A DNA stretch of 25,539 bases from JABABD01 sp965530995 (GTDB taxonomy: Bacteria; Bacteroidota; Bacteroidia; Flavobacteriales; Flavobacteriaceae). Location of the stretch: contig CBESOB010000014.1 of NCBI GenBank assembly GCA_965530995.1, positions 1 through 25,539 of the forward strand, written 5' to 3'. The translations under genes were made by a program, and so were the position numbers. Every line of letters starts with the position of its first letter. The first letter of the stretch is position 1. The notes beneath the pieces are model-generated. The model was not told where the DNA came from. It did not search any database and saw only the letters and a program-made list of their open reading frames with translations. Positions 15,262 through 23,781 of this stretch are shown one piece after another.

Positions 15262-16575
15262 ATGGAGTTAAAAGAAAAACTAGTATCATCATTTTTAGCA
15301 TTCGAAAATAATGTCGATGTAGATTCTCCTGTGCATGATATTAGGAGTGAAGCCATTAAAGGTTTCGAGGAAAAGGGATTTCCTTCCAAAAAAGAGGAAG
15401 CATGGAAATACACCTCCTTGAACAGTATTTTGAAACATGATTACAGTGTGTTCCCAAAGCAGGAAAATGCTATAGAGTATCGCGATGTAAAGAAATATTT
15501 TCTACATGATATCGATACCTATAAAATCATTTTCATCGACGGAAAATATTCATCGCATTTATCGCAGACTACGCATGACGGTATCGATGTTTGCCTGATG
15601 TCGGCGGCGCTTTCAAAACCAAAATATCGATTGATCATCGAGAACTACTTTAATAAAGTGGCAACAGATGATAGTCTTTCTAACTTGAATACCGCATTTT
15701 CAAGCGAAGGTGCATATATTCATATACCGAAGAATAAATTGGTAGAGAAGCCAATACAGATCATACATTTTTCAACTGGGAACGAATCAGCCTTAATGTT
15801 ACAACCGCGAAATTTAATTGTGGTTGATGAGAATTCACATGTACAGATCATCGAGCGCCATCAAAGCTTGACTGAGAATCCAGTACTGACTAATTCTGTA
15901 ACAGAGATCTTTGCCAATAAAAGAGCCATTATCGATTACTATAAAGTTCAAAATGATAATGGACATGCTTCGTTAGTGGATAATACCTTCATTAATCAGA
16001 AACAAGAAAGTCACTGTTCCGTGCATACATTTTCATTTGGCGGAAAACTTACAAGAAACAATCTCAATTTCTTCCAGAATGGAGAGCGCATAGATTCTAC
16101 ATTAAAGGGAATCACGATCATCGAAGACAAACAGCATGTGGATCATAATACGCTGGTGCACCATATTGAGCCAAATTGTGAAAGTCATCAAGATTACAAA
16201 GGTATTTTCGATGATAGGTCAACTGGCGTATTCAATGGAAAGGTGGTTGTTGAAAAAGAAGCCCAAAAAACCAACGCATTCCAAGCAAATAATAACATCT
16301 TGGTAAGCGATAAATCAACGATCAATACAAAACCACAACTTGAGATCTTTGCTGACGATGTAAAATGTTCTCATGGGTGTACCATCGGACAATTAGACGA
16401 AAGCGCCCTGTTTTATTTACGCACAAGAGGGATTCCTGAGAAAGAAGCTAAAGCCTTATTGATGTATGCTTTTGCGAATAATGTTTTGGAAAGTGTAAAG
16501 ATTCCAGAACTAAAAGGACGTATAAAAAAGTTGATTGCCAACAAAATTGGCGTTAATATAGGATTCGAACTTTAA
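15262..16575 (+). CDS. sufD: Fe-S cluster assembly scaffold subunit SufD
   Basis: This 437-residue protein is the second scaffold subunit, paralogous to SufB, and pairs with it in SufBC2D. It carries KKEEAWKYTSL near the N-terminus, the beta-helix core with NLIVVDENSHVQIIERH, GIFDDRSTGVFNGKVVV, QANNNILVSDKSTINTKPQLEI and the near-terminal CSHGCTIGQLDESALFYLRTRGI. The His of CSHG corresponds to the position implicated in cluster assembly in E. coli SufD. It lies 10 bp after sufC and 22 bp before sufS. Confidence 0.97.
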   Translation: MELKEKLVSSFLAFENNVDVDSPVHDIRSEAIKGFEEKGFPSKKEEAWKYTSLNSILKHDYSVFPKQENAIEYRDVKKYFLHDIDTYKIIFIDGKYSSHLSQTTHDGIDVCLMSAALSKPKYRLIIENYFNKVATDDSLSNLNTAFSSEGAYIHIPKNKLVEKPIQIIHFSTGNESALMLQPRNLIVVDENSHVQIIERHQSLTENPVLTNSVTEIFANKRAIIDYYKVQNDNGHASLVDNTFINQKQESHCSVHTFSFGGKLTRNNLNFFQNGERIDSTLKGITIIEDKQHVDHNTLVHHIEPNCESHQDYKGIFDDRSTGVFNGKVVVEKEAQKTNAFQANNNILVSDKSTINTKPQLEIFADDVKCSHGCTIGQLDESALFYLRTRGIPEKEAKALLMYAFANNVLESVKIPELKGRIKKLIANKIGVNIGFEL

Positions 16576-16597
16576 TCAATCCTGAACAATTCTCCTT

Positions 16598-17821
16598 ATG
16601 AGTGTAGCATTTAATGTTCACGAAATCAGAAAGGATTTCCCCATACTATCACGCGAAGTAAATGGTCATCCTTTAGTGTATTTTGACAATGCAGCCACCT
16701 CGCAAACACCTAAAGTGGTTATTGATTCTATTGTCGATTACTACAGCAATTACAATGCGAATATTCATCGTGGTGTGCATACCTTGAGTCAAGAAGCTAC
16801 GGATGCCTATGAACAAGCTCGGAATAAGATCCAGACCCATTTCAATGCTGCGAGAACTCATGAGGTCATATTTACTTCGGGTACGACGCATAGTATCAAC
16901 TTAGTAGCCAATGGATTCACGAGTATTTTGAAAGAAGGCGATGAGCTCCTGGTTTCGGCCATGGAACATCACAGTAATATTGTGCCATGGCAAATGCTAT
17001 GTGAAAGAACAGGTTCAGTTTTAAAAGTCATTCCCATGAATCAAGAAGGGGAGTTGCTGATGAATGCCTATGAAGAGTTGCTATCGGATAAGACAAAACT
17101 TGTTTTCTGTAATCATGTGTCAAATGCTTTAGGCACCATAAACCCCATCGAAGAAATAATCCAAAAAGCACATGATGTCGGTGCCGCCGTATTGATTGAT
17201 GGCGCACAAGCATGTCCGCATATAAAGCCGGATGTTCAGGCATTGGATGTTGATTTTTATGTGGCCTCTGCTCATAAACTTTGTGGACCAACTGGTGTCG
17301 GAATGCTTTATGGTAAAGAAGAATGGCTTAATAAACTGCCACCCTATCAAGGTGGTGGAGAAATGATTTCTGAGGTGACTTTCGAGAAAACCACCTATGC
17401 AGACTTGCCTCATAAATTTGAAGCAGGAACACCAAATATTTCTGGAGGGATAGCCTTTGGAGTAGCTCTGGATTATATGAATGGCATCGGATTCGATACG
17501 ATAGCTTCTTATGAAGATGAGTTGCTTCAATATGCTACGGAGCAATTATTGGAGCTTGAAGGATTGAAGATCTATGGAACATCTCCAAACAAAACTGCAG
17601 TCATTTCTTTTAATGTAGGAGATATCCACCCATATGATATTGGTACCATCCTTGATAAATTAGGCATAGCTGTTCGTACTGGGCATCATTGTGCACAACC
17701 AATCATGGATTTCTATAAGATCCCAGGAACCATAAGGGCTTCATTTTCTTTCTACAATACAAAAGAAGAAATCGATAATTTTATTGGTGCACTGAAGAGA
17801 GCTGTGTCCATGTTATCATGA
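16598..17821 (+). CDS. sufS: Cysteine desulfurase SufS
   Basis: This 407-residue PLP enzyme releases sulfur from cysteine as a persulfide for Fe-S assembly. It has YFDNAATSQTP, SGTTHSINLVANG, MEHHSNIVPWQ, DGAQACPH, the PLP lysine Lys227 in ASAHKLCGPTG, and the persulfide-forming Cys365 in TGHHCAQP. This matches group II (SufS-type) desulfurases, which need a partner for sulfur transfer; sufE is encoded two genes downstream. Length is typical. A lipoprotein gene starts 60 bp after its stop codon. Confidence 0.97.
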   Translation: MSVAFNVHEIRKDFPILSREVNGHPLVYFDNAATSQTPKVVIDSIVDYYSNYNANIHRGVHTLSQEATDAYEQARNKIQTHFNAARTHEVIFTSGTTHSINLVANGFTSILKEGDELLVSAMEHHSNIVPWQMLCERTGSVLKVIPMNQEGELLMNAYEELLSDKTKLVFCNHVSNALGTINPIEEIIQKAHDVGAAVLIDGAQACPHIKPDVQALDVDFYVASAHKLCGPTGVGMLYGKEEWLNKLPPYQGGGEMISEVTFEKTTYADLPHKFEAGTPNISGGIAFGVALDYMNGIGFDTIASYEDELLQYATEQLLELEGLKIYGTSPNKTAVISFNVGDIHPYDIGTILDKLGIAVRTGHHCAQPIMDFYKIPGTIRASFSFYNTKEEIDNFIGALKRAVSMLS

Positions 17822-17881
17822 TGTAACATTTTAAGGTTGAGTATCTACTTTGGCGTCTTTTTTGTTACATTCAATCGTATA

Positions 17882-18391
17882 ATGCAAACAAGAATACTCA
17901 TGAAACTGATTACCATACTAATATCCACGATTATCATGAACGCATGCGGCGGAGTGAAAAAGGCTGCAGCAGAGCAGAACAAGGACTCTACTGCAAAAGC
18001 AGAAACCACTATGGAATCATCTAAAATAAGGCAGGAGTCAGAAATTGTGTTTGAATATTCTGCCATAACCAGAGGTAGCTTCAAACAAGTTAAAATAGGT
18101 GATAGCAAGATTTTAGTTCAAAAAAGCCAGACCGAAAATGCAGAGGCGGTTGATTGCAAAAAAGAAGAATGGGACAAATTGATTGACTTGTTGAATACTG
18201 TGCATCTCGAAAACCTATCGAAGCTCGAAGCGCCGAGTAAAGCACACCAGTATGATGGTGCTCTTGCAGCCTCTTTAACAATCACAAAAGATGGTAAATC
18301 ATACCAAACACCAACGTTCGATCATGGAAAGCCTCCAAAGGAAATTGAACCCCTTGTAGTATACATCTTAGCCTTATCCCAGGTTGAATAG
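17882..18391 (+). CDS. Small lipoprotein of unknown function between sufS and sufE
   Basis: This 169-residue protein (163 if the second ATG at 17900 is used) has an N-terminal hydrophobic segment ending in a probable lipobox, MNAC, followed by GG. A Lys/Glu/Ala-rich linker of about 40 residues leads to a globular part with IVFEYSAITRGSFKQVKIGD and a C-terminal LTITKDGKSYQTPTFDHGKPP. I do not recognise a named family. The frame is open further upstream to a TTG at 17837, but those codons do not form a sensible signal peptide. It is the second envelope protein embedded in the SUF run and lies just before the sufE promoter. Confidence 0.7.
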   Translation: MQTRILMKLITILISTIIMNACGGVKKAAAEQNKDSTAKAETTMESSKIRQESEIVFEYSAITRGSFKQVKIGDSKILVQKSQTENAEAVDCKKEEWDKLIDLLNTVHLENLSKLEAPSKAHQYDGALAASLTITKDGKSYQTPTFDHGKPPKEIEPLVVYILALSQVE

Positions 18392-18414
18392 CAATATTAC
18401 TTATCGTACCTTTG
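18384..18414 (+). promoter_or_regulatory. Candidate promoter of sufE
   Basis: TTG at 18384-18386 and TACCTTTG at 18407-18414 are separated by 20 bp, a good fit to the Bacteroidota TTG-N(17-23)-TAnnTTTG pattern. The -7 box ends 16 bp before the GTG start of sufE. It implies that sufE, sufT and the DUF2480 gene can be expressed apart from sufABCDS. Confidence 0.65.
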
Positions 18415-18430
18415 TGCGAAACAATATCAA

Positions 18431-18853
18431 GTGAGTATTAAGGACATACAAAACGATATCACTGATGAATTCTCCATGTTCGAGGATTGGATGCAGCGCT
18501 ATGAATATATGATAGATTTGGGCAAGTCCCTACCATTAATTGATGCACAATATAAAACAGATGCAAATCTTATTAAAGGGTGTCAAAGTAAAGTATGGGT
18601 TCATGCTGAAATGAAAGAGGATCAAGTGGTTTTCACGGCTGATAGCGATGCTATCATAACAAAAGGAATTGTCGCTATATTGATCCGTGTATTTTCAAAT
18701 CAGCATCCAAAGGATATCATTGAAGCAGATACTAATTTCATTGATGAGATTGGATTAAAGGAACATTTATCCCCAACTAGGGCCAATGGTCTGGTGAGCA
18801 TGATAAAACAGTTAAAAATGTATGCTATTGCATACCAAACTCAATTGAATTAA
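18431..18853 (+). CDS. sufE: Sulfur acceptor protein SufE
   Basis: This 140-residue protein accepts persulfide sulfur from SufS and stimulates its activity. It has the family core EFSMFEDWMQRYEYMIDLG, the persulfide-carrying Cys51 in LIKGCQSKVW, and LSPTRANGLVSMI. Position 51 is the same as in the E. coli protein. The start is a GTG at 18431, chosen because the residues that follow (SIKDIQNDI) begin where other SufE proteins do and because a promoter lies just upstream. It is separated from sufT by one base. Confidence 0.95.
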   Translation: MSIKDIQNDITDEFSMFEDWMQRYEYMIDLGKSLPLIDAQYKTDANLIKGCQSKVWVHAEMKEDQVVFTADSDAIITKGIVAILIRVFSNQHPKDIIEADTNFIDEIGLKEHLSPTRANGLVSMIKQLKMYAIAYQTQLN

Positions 18854-18854
18854 G

Positions 18855-19181
18855 ATGAGCGATACAACGATCGATGTCAACGTACTTGGCGAAAAAATAG
18901 TGAGCGTAATAAAAACCATTTACGATCCAGAAATCCCAGTGGATATTTACGAACTTGGTCTTATTTATGACGTCTTCGTTAACGAAGACTACGATGTCAA
19001 GATACTTATGACCCTGACGACGCCAAATTGTCCGGTTGCAGAAACTTTACCTCAAGAGGTAGAGGAAAAAGTGAAGTCCTTAAAGGATGTCAAGGATGCA
19101 GAGGTAGAAATTACATTTGACCCGCCATGGAGTCAAGATCTCATGAGTGAGGAAGCGAAGTTAGAACTGGGGATGCTTTAA
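18855..19181 (+). CDS. sufT: SufT / DUF59 (MIP18 family) Fe-S assembly protein
   Basis: This 108-residue protein of the DUF59/MIP18 family aids maturation of Fe-S proteins. Conserved segments are TIYDPEIPVDIYELGLIYDV, TLTTPNCPVAETLP with the conserved Cys, and FDPPWSQDLMSEEAKLELG. Its place between sufE and the DUF2480 gene, with one-base gaps on both sides, is the standard flavobacterial arrangement. It acts in the cytoplasm. Confidence 0.93.
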   Translation: MSDTTIDVNVLGEKIVSVIKTIYDPEIPVDIYELGLIYDVFVNEDYDVKILMTLTTPNCPVAETLPQEVEEKVKSLKDVKDAEVEITFDPPWSQDLMSEEAKLELGML

Positions 19182-19182
19182 T

Positions 19183-19686
19183 ATGGCTGATGAAATAGTA
19201 AATAGAGTAGCCAAAAGTGAGCTAATTACTTTTGACCTTGAGGATTATTATCCTAATGGGAACCGTTTTTTATTCGATATAAAAGATTGGCTTTTTGAAG
19301 GTTTCGTGCTACGCGAAAAAGAGTTTAGGTCTTATGTGAAGCAGCACGATTGGTCGCAATATCAAGACCAATATATGGCACTTACCTGTTCAACAGATGC
19401 TATTTTACCTGCCTGGGCATACATGTTGATCACGGCATCACTAGAACCTTATAGTCATAAAACGATCATCGGAAATTTAGTGGATCTTGAAACTTCGTTA
19501 TATCAGGATATTATAAATGACCTGGATCTTTCTGAGTTAAAGGACAAAAGGGTGATTATTAAAGGCTGTTCTAGTAAACCTGTACCTTTAAACGCTTATA
19601 TCCAAATAACACATAAACTTAAATCAGTAGCGAAAGCGGTAATGTATGGAGAAGCCTGCTCTTCTGTACCTATCTATAAGCGTTAA
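19183..19686 (+). CDS. DUF2480 family protein
   Basis: This 167-residue cytoplasmic protein matches the Bacteroidota DUF2480 family, which is found next to SUF genes. Characteristic segments are IVNRVAKSELITFDLEDYYP, FDIKDWLFEGFVLREKEFR, ALTCSTDAILPAWAYML, IKGCSSKPVP and VMYGEACSSVPIYKR. Conserved cysteines in LTCSTDA, KGCSSKP and EACSSVP could bind metal or a cluster, but this is not established. It begins one base after sufT and is probably the last gene of that transcript; a separate promoter follows. Confidence 0.85.
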   Translation: MADEIVNRVAKSELITFDLEDYYPNGNRFLFDIKDWLFEGFVLREKEFRSYVKQHDWSQYQDQYMALTCSTDAILPAWAYMLITASLEPYSHKTIIGNLVDLETSLYQDIINDLDLSELKDKRVIIKGCSSKPVPLNAYIQITHKLKSVAKAVMYGEACSSVPIYKR

Positions 19687-19745
19687 TAACACTGTTAATT
19701 ACTTAACACACTCGCATTCAAAGTAATATAAATATTCAATTAGTT

Positions 19746-19775
19746 TTGCAGGTATACCGACAAAAACTATATTTG
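19746..19775 (+). promoter_or_regulatory. Candidate promoter of the DUF3078 gene
   Basis: TTG at 19746-19748 (within TTTTG) and TATATTTG at 19768-19775 are 19 bp apart, an excellent match to the Bacteroidota promoter pattern. The start codon is at 19839, leaving an AT-rich leader of roughly 55-60 bases ending in the A-rich stretch usual for strong flavobacterial genes. Confidence 0.7.
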
Positions 19776-19838
19776 CCGTCGATAAAAACACACACTCATT
19801 TTCAACTGCCTTTAATTATTAACATAAATCATTAAAAA

Positions 19839-20780
19839 ATGACAAAAAAATTACTTTTATTAATTGCTTTGGTTATTGGCACATTCTCTATGAATGCTCA
19901 AACCAAAGAAGAATTAAAGACGCAAAAATCAGAAAAACAGGCGGTTGTTGATGCAGCGCAAGCTGAAGTAGATGATCTTCAAGCTCAAATCGATGCCTTG
20001 CCAGGCTGGAGAAAAGGGGCCTTTGGTACCATAGGAGGAAGTCTTTCTAATTTTAGTAATTGGTATTCTCAAGGCTCTCCAAACAATTCATCGGGAAGTA
20101 TTGGATTTACAGTCAATGCATTTGCGAACAACGTACAAGAAAAATTCTTCTGGAACAATGCCTTAACTCTTAATTTGGCTTGGCTTAAATTTGATGACGA
20201 AGATGTTACTACCGATGATACCAGTTTTGTTCCTACTACAGATGTATTTAACATATCGTCTTTATATGGTGTAAGGCTTAGCGAGAAATGGGCGATTTCT
20301 GGTCTTGCAGAATACAGAACAACACTCTTGAATAATTTTAATGATCCTGGATATCTTGATCTTGGTGTAGGTGCCACGTGGACGCCAATCGAGAATCTCT
20401 TTGTAGTGATTCATCCATTGAATTACAATTTTGTATTTGCTGATAACGACAACGTTTTTGAATCATCCTTAGGGGCGAAAATTATGGCGGATTATACACG
20501 AGAAATCGGTGCTTTTAACTTTAAATCTAATTTATCGATGTTCCAAAGCTATCAAAGCTCAGATCTCTCTAACTGGACCTGGACGAATAGTTTTAGTTAT
20601 ACTATATGGAAAATGATCGGAGTTGGATTTGACTTCGGACTTAGAAGTAACAAGCAAGAAGCCGTGAATTATGCTTTAGGGCAGTTTGATCCTATGAGTA
20701 TGGGAGTTGAACCAACATTCGATAATGTTGATAACGACCTTCAGACCTATTGGACTTTAGGAGTGAGTTACAGCTTTTAG
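19839..20780 (+). CDS. DUF3078 domain-containing outer-membrane-type protein
   Basis: This 313-residue protein has a classic signal peptide ending MNAQ. Residues about 22-50 are rich in Lys, Glu, Gln and Ala and should form a short coiled coil. The rest is a beta-rich DUF3078 domain: GGSLSNFSNWYSQGSPN, FFWNNALTLNLAWLKFDDE and a C-terminus ending in the aromatic strand TYWTLGVSYSF, as in outer-membrane beta-barrels. DUF3078 genes follow the SUF and DUF2480 genes in many flavobacteria. The substrate or role is unknown. It has its own promoter and a strong terminator after its stop codon. Confidence 0.85.
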   Translation: MTKKLLLLIALVIGTFSMNAQTKEELKTQKSEKQAVVDAAQAEVDDLQAQIDALPGWRKGAFGTIGGSLSNFSNWYSQGSPNNSSGSIGFTVNAFANNVQEKFFWNNALTLNLAWLKFDDEDVTTDDTSFVPTTDVFNISSLYGVRLSEKWAISGLAEYRTTLLNNFNDPGYLDLGVGATWTPIENLFVVIHPLNYNFVFADNDNVFESSLGAKIMADYTREIGAFNFKSNLSMFQSYQSSDLSNWTWTNSFSYTIWKMIGVGFDFGLRSNKQEAVNYALGQFDPMSMGVEPTFDNVDNDLQTYWTLGVSYSF

Positions 20781-20805
20781 TAAGATTGGACTTTATAAAA
20801 CATCT

Positions 20806-20834
20806 AACCCAGACTATAATTGTCTGGGTTTTTT
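20806..20834 (+). terminator. Rho-independent terminator of the DUF3078 gene
   Basis: AACCCAGAC at 20806-20814 pairs perfectly with GTCTGGGTT at 20822-20830 around a 7-base loop, and a run of Ts follows on the + strand. The hflX stop codon on the other strand begins at the end of this hairpin. The hairpin would also form in hflX mRNA but lacks a T run in that direction. Confidence 0.85.
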
Positions 20835-22047
20835 ATGCCATGTTCTCATCGTAATCTGGATACAAAAAATTATTATAGGGAAAGCGTTGTATATGTATTC
20901 TCCTTACTTCCTTATAGACGCGTTTCTTGAAATCTTCCAGATTTTCTTTACTCAATGCAGAGATAAACAAGGCGTTCTCTCCAACCTTGGCCATCCAGGT
21001 CTGTTTCCATTCTTCAAGCGTATAATGTGCTGATGTTTTCTCCGTAGCTAAGTCATCTTCATCAATCGATTCGGCTTTATATGCATCGATCTTATTGAAT
21101 ACCATGATCGTTGGCTTATCAGAACTCTTGATGTCTTGAAGGATATTATTGACCGATTCTATGTGTTCTTCAAAATTCGGATGCGATATATCAACCACAT
21201 GCAGTAATAAGTCAGCCTCTCTAACTTCGTCCAGAGTACTTTTAAAGGATTCAACTAATTGGGTTGGCAGTTTCCTAATGAAGCCCACTGTATCACTCAT
21301 TAAGAAAGGCAGGTTCTTGATAACCACTTTCCTCACTGTTGTATCCAAGGTTGCAAACAATTTATTCTCGGCAAAGACTTTGCTCTTGCTTATTACATTC
21401 ATTAAAGTGGACTTCCCTACATTGGTATAACCCACCAAGGCCACACGAACCAACTGACCTCGATTGCCGCGCTGTACTGACATTTGTTTGTCAATGGTCT
21501 TGATCTTATCTTTTAACAATGAAATTCTATCCCTAACGATACGTCTATCAGTTTCAATTTCCGTTTCTCCAGGACCGCGCATACCGATGCCCCCTTTTTG
21601 CCGTTCAAGATGCGTCCACATGCCTTTAAGGCGAGGTAAAAGGTATTCGCATTGTGCTAATTCAACTTGGGTTCGAGCATAACTCGTTTGAGCGCGTTGG
21701 GCAAAAATATCAAGAATCAAATTCGTTCTATCCAGAACCTTACAGTCTAGTATTTTACTGATGTTGCGCTCTTGAGCAGGCGATAGTTCATCATCGAAGA
21801 TAGCGGTACCGATATCGTGAGTCTCTATAAATGCTTGAACTTCCTTTATCTTACCGGTCCCAATGAATGTCTTTGGATTGGGGGCTGTCATTTTCTGTGT
21901 AAAGCGTTTCACGACTTCTCCACCGGCAGTATATGTCAAGAATTCCAATTCATCAAGATACTCATTGGACTTGTCTTCGTTCTGGTCTTGAGTTATGACA
22001 CCAATTAAAACGGCCTTTTCATGTTCTATATCTTTCTTTTCGAGCAT
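20833..22047 (-). CDS. hflX: Ribosome-associated GTPase HflX
   Basis: This 404-residue protein (ATG at 22047; a TTG at 22065 would add six residues) is the HflX GTPase, which binds ribosomes and splits stalled or stress-inactivated 70S particles. The N-terminal HflX domain has TYTAGGEVV, PNPKTFIGTGK and IFDDELSPAQERN, followed by RGPGETEIETDRR. The G domain has G1 (VGYTNVGKSTLM), G3 (DTVGFIRKLP) and G4 (NKID). Length is close to typical. It is leftward and convergent with the DUF3078 gene. A possible -7 box lies just upstream of the ATG. Confidence 0.95.
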   Translation of the reverse strand: MLEKKDIEHEKAVLIGVITQDQNEDKSNEYLDELEFLTYTAGGEVVKRFTQKMTAPNPKTFIGTGKIKEVQAFIETHDIGTAIFDDELSPAQERNISKILDCKVLDRTNLILDIFAQRAQTSYARTQVELAQCEYLLPRLKGMWTHLERQKGGIGMRGPGETEIETDRRIVRDRISLLKDKIKTIDKQMSVQRGNRGQLVRVALVGYTNVGKSTLMNVISKSKVFAENKLFATLDTTVRKVVIKNLPFLMSDTVGFIRKLPTQLVESFKSTLDEVREADLLLHVVDISHPNFEEHIESVNNILQDIKSSDKPTIMVFNKIDAYKAESIDEDDLATEKTSAHYTLEEWKQTWMAKVGENALFISALSKENLEDFKKRVYKEVRRIHIQRFPYNNFLYPDYDENMA

Positions 22048-22062
22048 ATCAGTTTTAAAATC

Positions 22063-22070
22063 CAAAGTTA
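22063..22070 (-). promoter_or_regulatory. Candidate -7 box of hflX
   Basis: On the - strand this reads TAACTTTG, matching TAnnTTTG, and ends 15 bp before the ATG at 22047. This favours the ATG over the TTG at 22065, which would lie within the box. No clear -33 TTG was found. Confidence 0.4.
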
Positions 22071-22110
22071 CGTAATTGAATAGGTATGTTTTTAGTATTT
22101 TAGGCTTTAA

Positions 22111-23097
22111 ATGACCGTATTAATGAAGATCCCCTTTTTTAATAGAGCAGAATCCGATCCTAATATTATTACCATTGCATTTTATAATGTTGAAAACCTA
22201 TTCGATACTATTGATGACACTGAAAAATTTGATGATGATTTCTTACCCGCAGCAGAAAAAAAATGGACCAAGAAACGCTTCAAGAAAAAGATCTATAAAT
22301 TAGGCACGGCGATATCTCAAATCGGTACAGAGCGCTCTGGAAAGGCTCCTATACTTGTTGGGCTGGCAGAGGTCGAGAATAAAAATGTATTGAACGAGCT
22401 TATTAAAGCCAAGCATTTAAGGGATCACAATTATGACTATGTGCATTTTGATTCTCCAGATGAAAGAGGAATTGATGTTGCCTTGATGTATCAAAAAAAC
22501 AATTTCAAGGTCATTGATTCTAAGCCTTATTCGATAGACATTAGTACGGATGAAACCGACCCCGATTATACAAGAGACATTCTTTTAGTGGTTGGCGAAT
22601 TGCATCGCGAACGAGTGCATATTTTAGTTAACCATTGGTCGTCGAGGAGCGGAGGAACTAAAGAGACGGAATTTAAGCGTGTAATAGCTGCTGAGAAGGT
22701 CGTAGAGATCGTCAATGAAATCCGGATCAACGATTCAGAGGCAAAGATCATTGTCATGGGTGATTTCAATGATAACCCGAGTAGCAAGAGCGTACAGCAG
22801 TTAAGTAATTCGCTAGATCTGCATAACCCTATGGAAACACTTTTGTCCTATTCTCGAGGGAGCCTTAATTACAAATTTCATTGGAATGTTTTCGACCAAA
22901 TAATGATCAGTACTAATTTCTTTGAATTTGAAAAGGGGTCATTAAGCTTTTCTAAAGGCGATATTTTTGATGAGACGTTCTTACAGCAATATAAAGGGAA
23001 GTACAAGGGGCAACCATTTAGAACCTATGTAGGCACCAAATACAAAGGAGGCTATAGCGATCACTTTCCTGTGTTCATTCAGTTGATAAAACACTAA
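22111..23097 (+). CDS. Endonuclease/exonuclease/phosphatase family protein
   Basis: This 328-residue EEP-fold protein is distinct from the one at 188. Motifs in order are IAFYNVENLFDT (metal/phosphate-binding Asn), GLAEVENKNVL (catalytic Glu), NHWSSRSGG, VMGDFNDNPSS (Asp and Asn of the active site) and the C-terminal GGYSDHFPVF (Asp-His). No signal peptide or membrane segment is evident, so it is probably cytoplasmic. The family hydrolyses phosphodiesters in nucleic acids or other phosphate esters; the substrate is unknown. A second ATG at 22123 (MKIPFF) is an equally plausible start. It is divergent from hflX with 63 bp between the start codons. Confidence 0.85.
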   Translation: MTVLMKIPFFNRAESDPNIITIAFYNVENLFDTIDDTEKFDDDFLPAAEKKWTKKRFKKKIYKLGTAISQIGTERSGKAPILVGLAEVENKNVLNELIKAKHLRDHNYDYVHFDSPDERGIDVALMYQKNNFKVIDSKPYSIDISTDETDPDYTRDILLVVGELHRERVHILVNHWSSRSGGTKETEFKRVIAAEKVVEIVNEIRINDSEAKIIVMGDFNDNPSSKSVQQLSNSLDLHNPMETLLSYSRGSLNYKFHWNVFDQIMISTNFFEFEKGSLSFSKGDIFDETFLQQYKGKYKGQPFRTYVGTKYKGGYSDHFPVFIQLIKH

Positions 23098-23116
23098 AAT
23101 CAATTAAAGAGATGAT

Positions 23117-23494
23117 TTAAAAGGCCTTCGAGAGAATTATGGCCATAGCGATACAAAGGAGAGGTAAAGCCCAAAGTAACCAATTTGAATAGTTCTTAGA
23201 TTTCCTATTGCTGATCTTGGCATTCATGACATTCCGTTTCTTTCCTGAGTACTGAATCCAGTTCTTGAAACAAATAATAAGTGCAGCTATTATGTAAAGC
23301 GTCCAAGCTTTCTCAGAATTCACCACCACCACATTCATTTGACTGAAGAATACCGCAAAGAAGACACCTAACAACAACAATACAGAAAGTTGCAAAAGGT
23401 CTATATACACCATGGCAATTTTGTTCGCTAGCTGTTTATAGCGTTTTTTGTAATGATTGTATATACTAAAAAAGAACTGATCCGATATAGACAT
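23117..23494 (-). CDS. Small membrane protein of unknown function
   Basis: This 125-residue protein has three hydrophobic segments (roughly residues 30-52, 64-78 and 104-122) separated by basic stretches, including KKRNVMNAKISNRKSKN before the last segment. It should be an inner-membrane protein with three spans. I do not recognise a family. It is convergent with the EEP gene, with 19 bp between the stop codons, and stands alone. Composition is similar to its neighbours, and the ATG at 23494 is clear. Confidence 0.65.
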   Translation of the reverse strand: MSISDQFFFSIYNHYKKRYKQLANKIAMVYIDLLQLSVLLLLGVFFAVFFSQMNVVVVNSEKAWTLYIIAALIICFKNWIQYSGKKRNVMNAKISNRKSKNYSNWLLWALPLLCIAMAIILSKAF

Positions 23495-23781
23495 GCTATT
23501 GTTTTTGGAGGCATAGCGCCAATGTAGGTTAATTTATTTTTAATTAAAAAAGACAAACGATATAATATACTAGTAGATAGTTACGCAAAGACCTTAAAAT
23601 TAGGTTTAATAAGCCAAAACCAAGTTAGATTAAAAACTTTATCATAATACACAAAAAGCCATTATCTTAGATTTATAAAACCAACTTAAAAGTTTGTTTA
23701 TCCGAGAGTATTGATCCTGATAAACCAACCTCTGGTTGAGTTAAAAGGAGTTAGCCTTCATTAAGACAAACCAATAAACAA
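23495..23781. other. AT-rich intergenic region without a recognised gene
   Basis: No convincing coding frame on either strand, no exact TAnnTTTG box and no tRNA was seen. The only structure is a weak hairpin (CAACC-TCT-GGTTG, near 23728-23740) shortly before the DUF6090 gene, too short to call a terminator. Confidence 0.5.
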
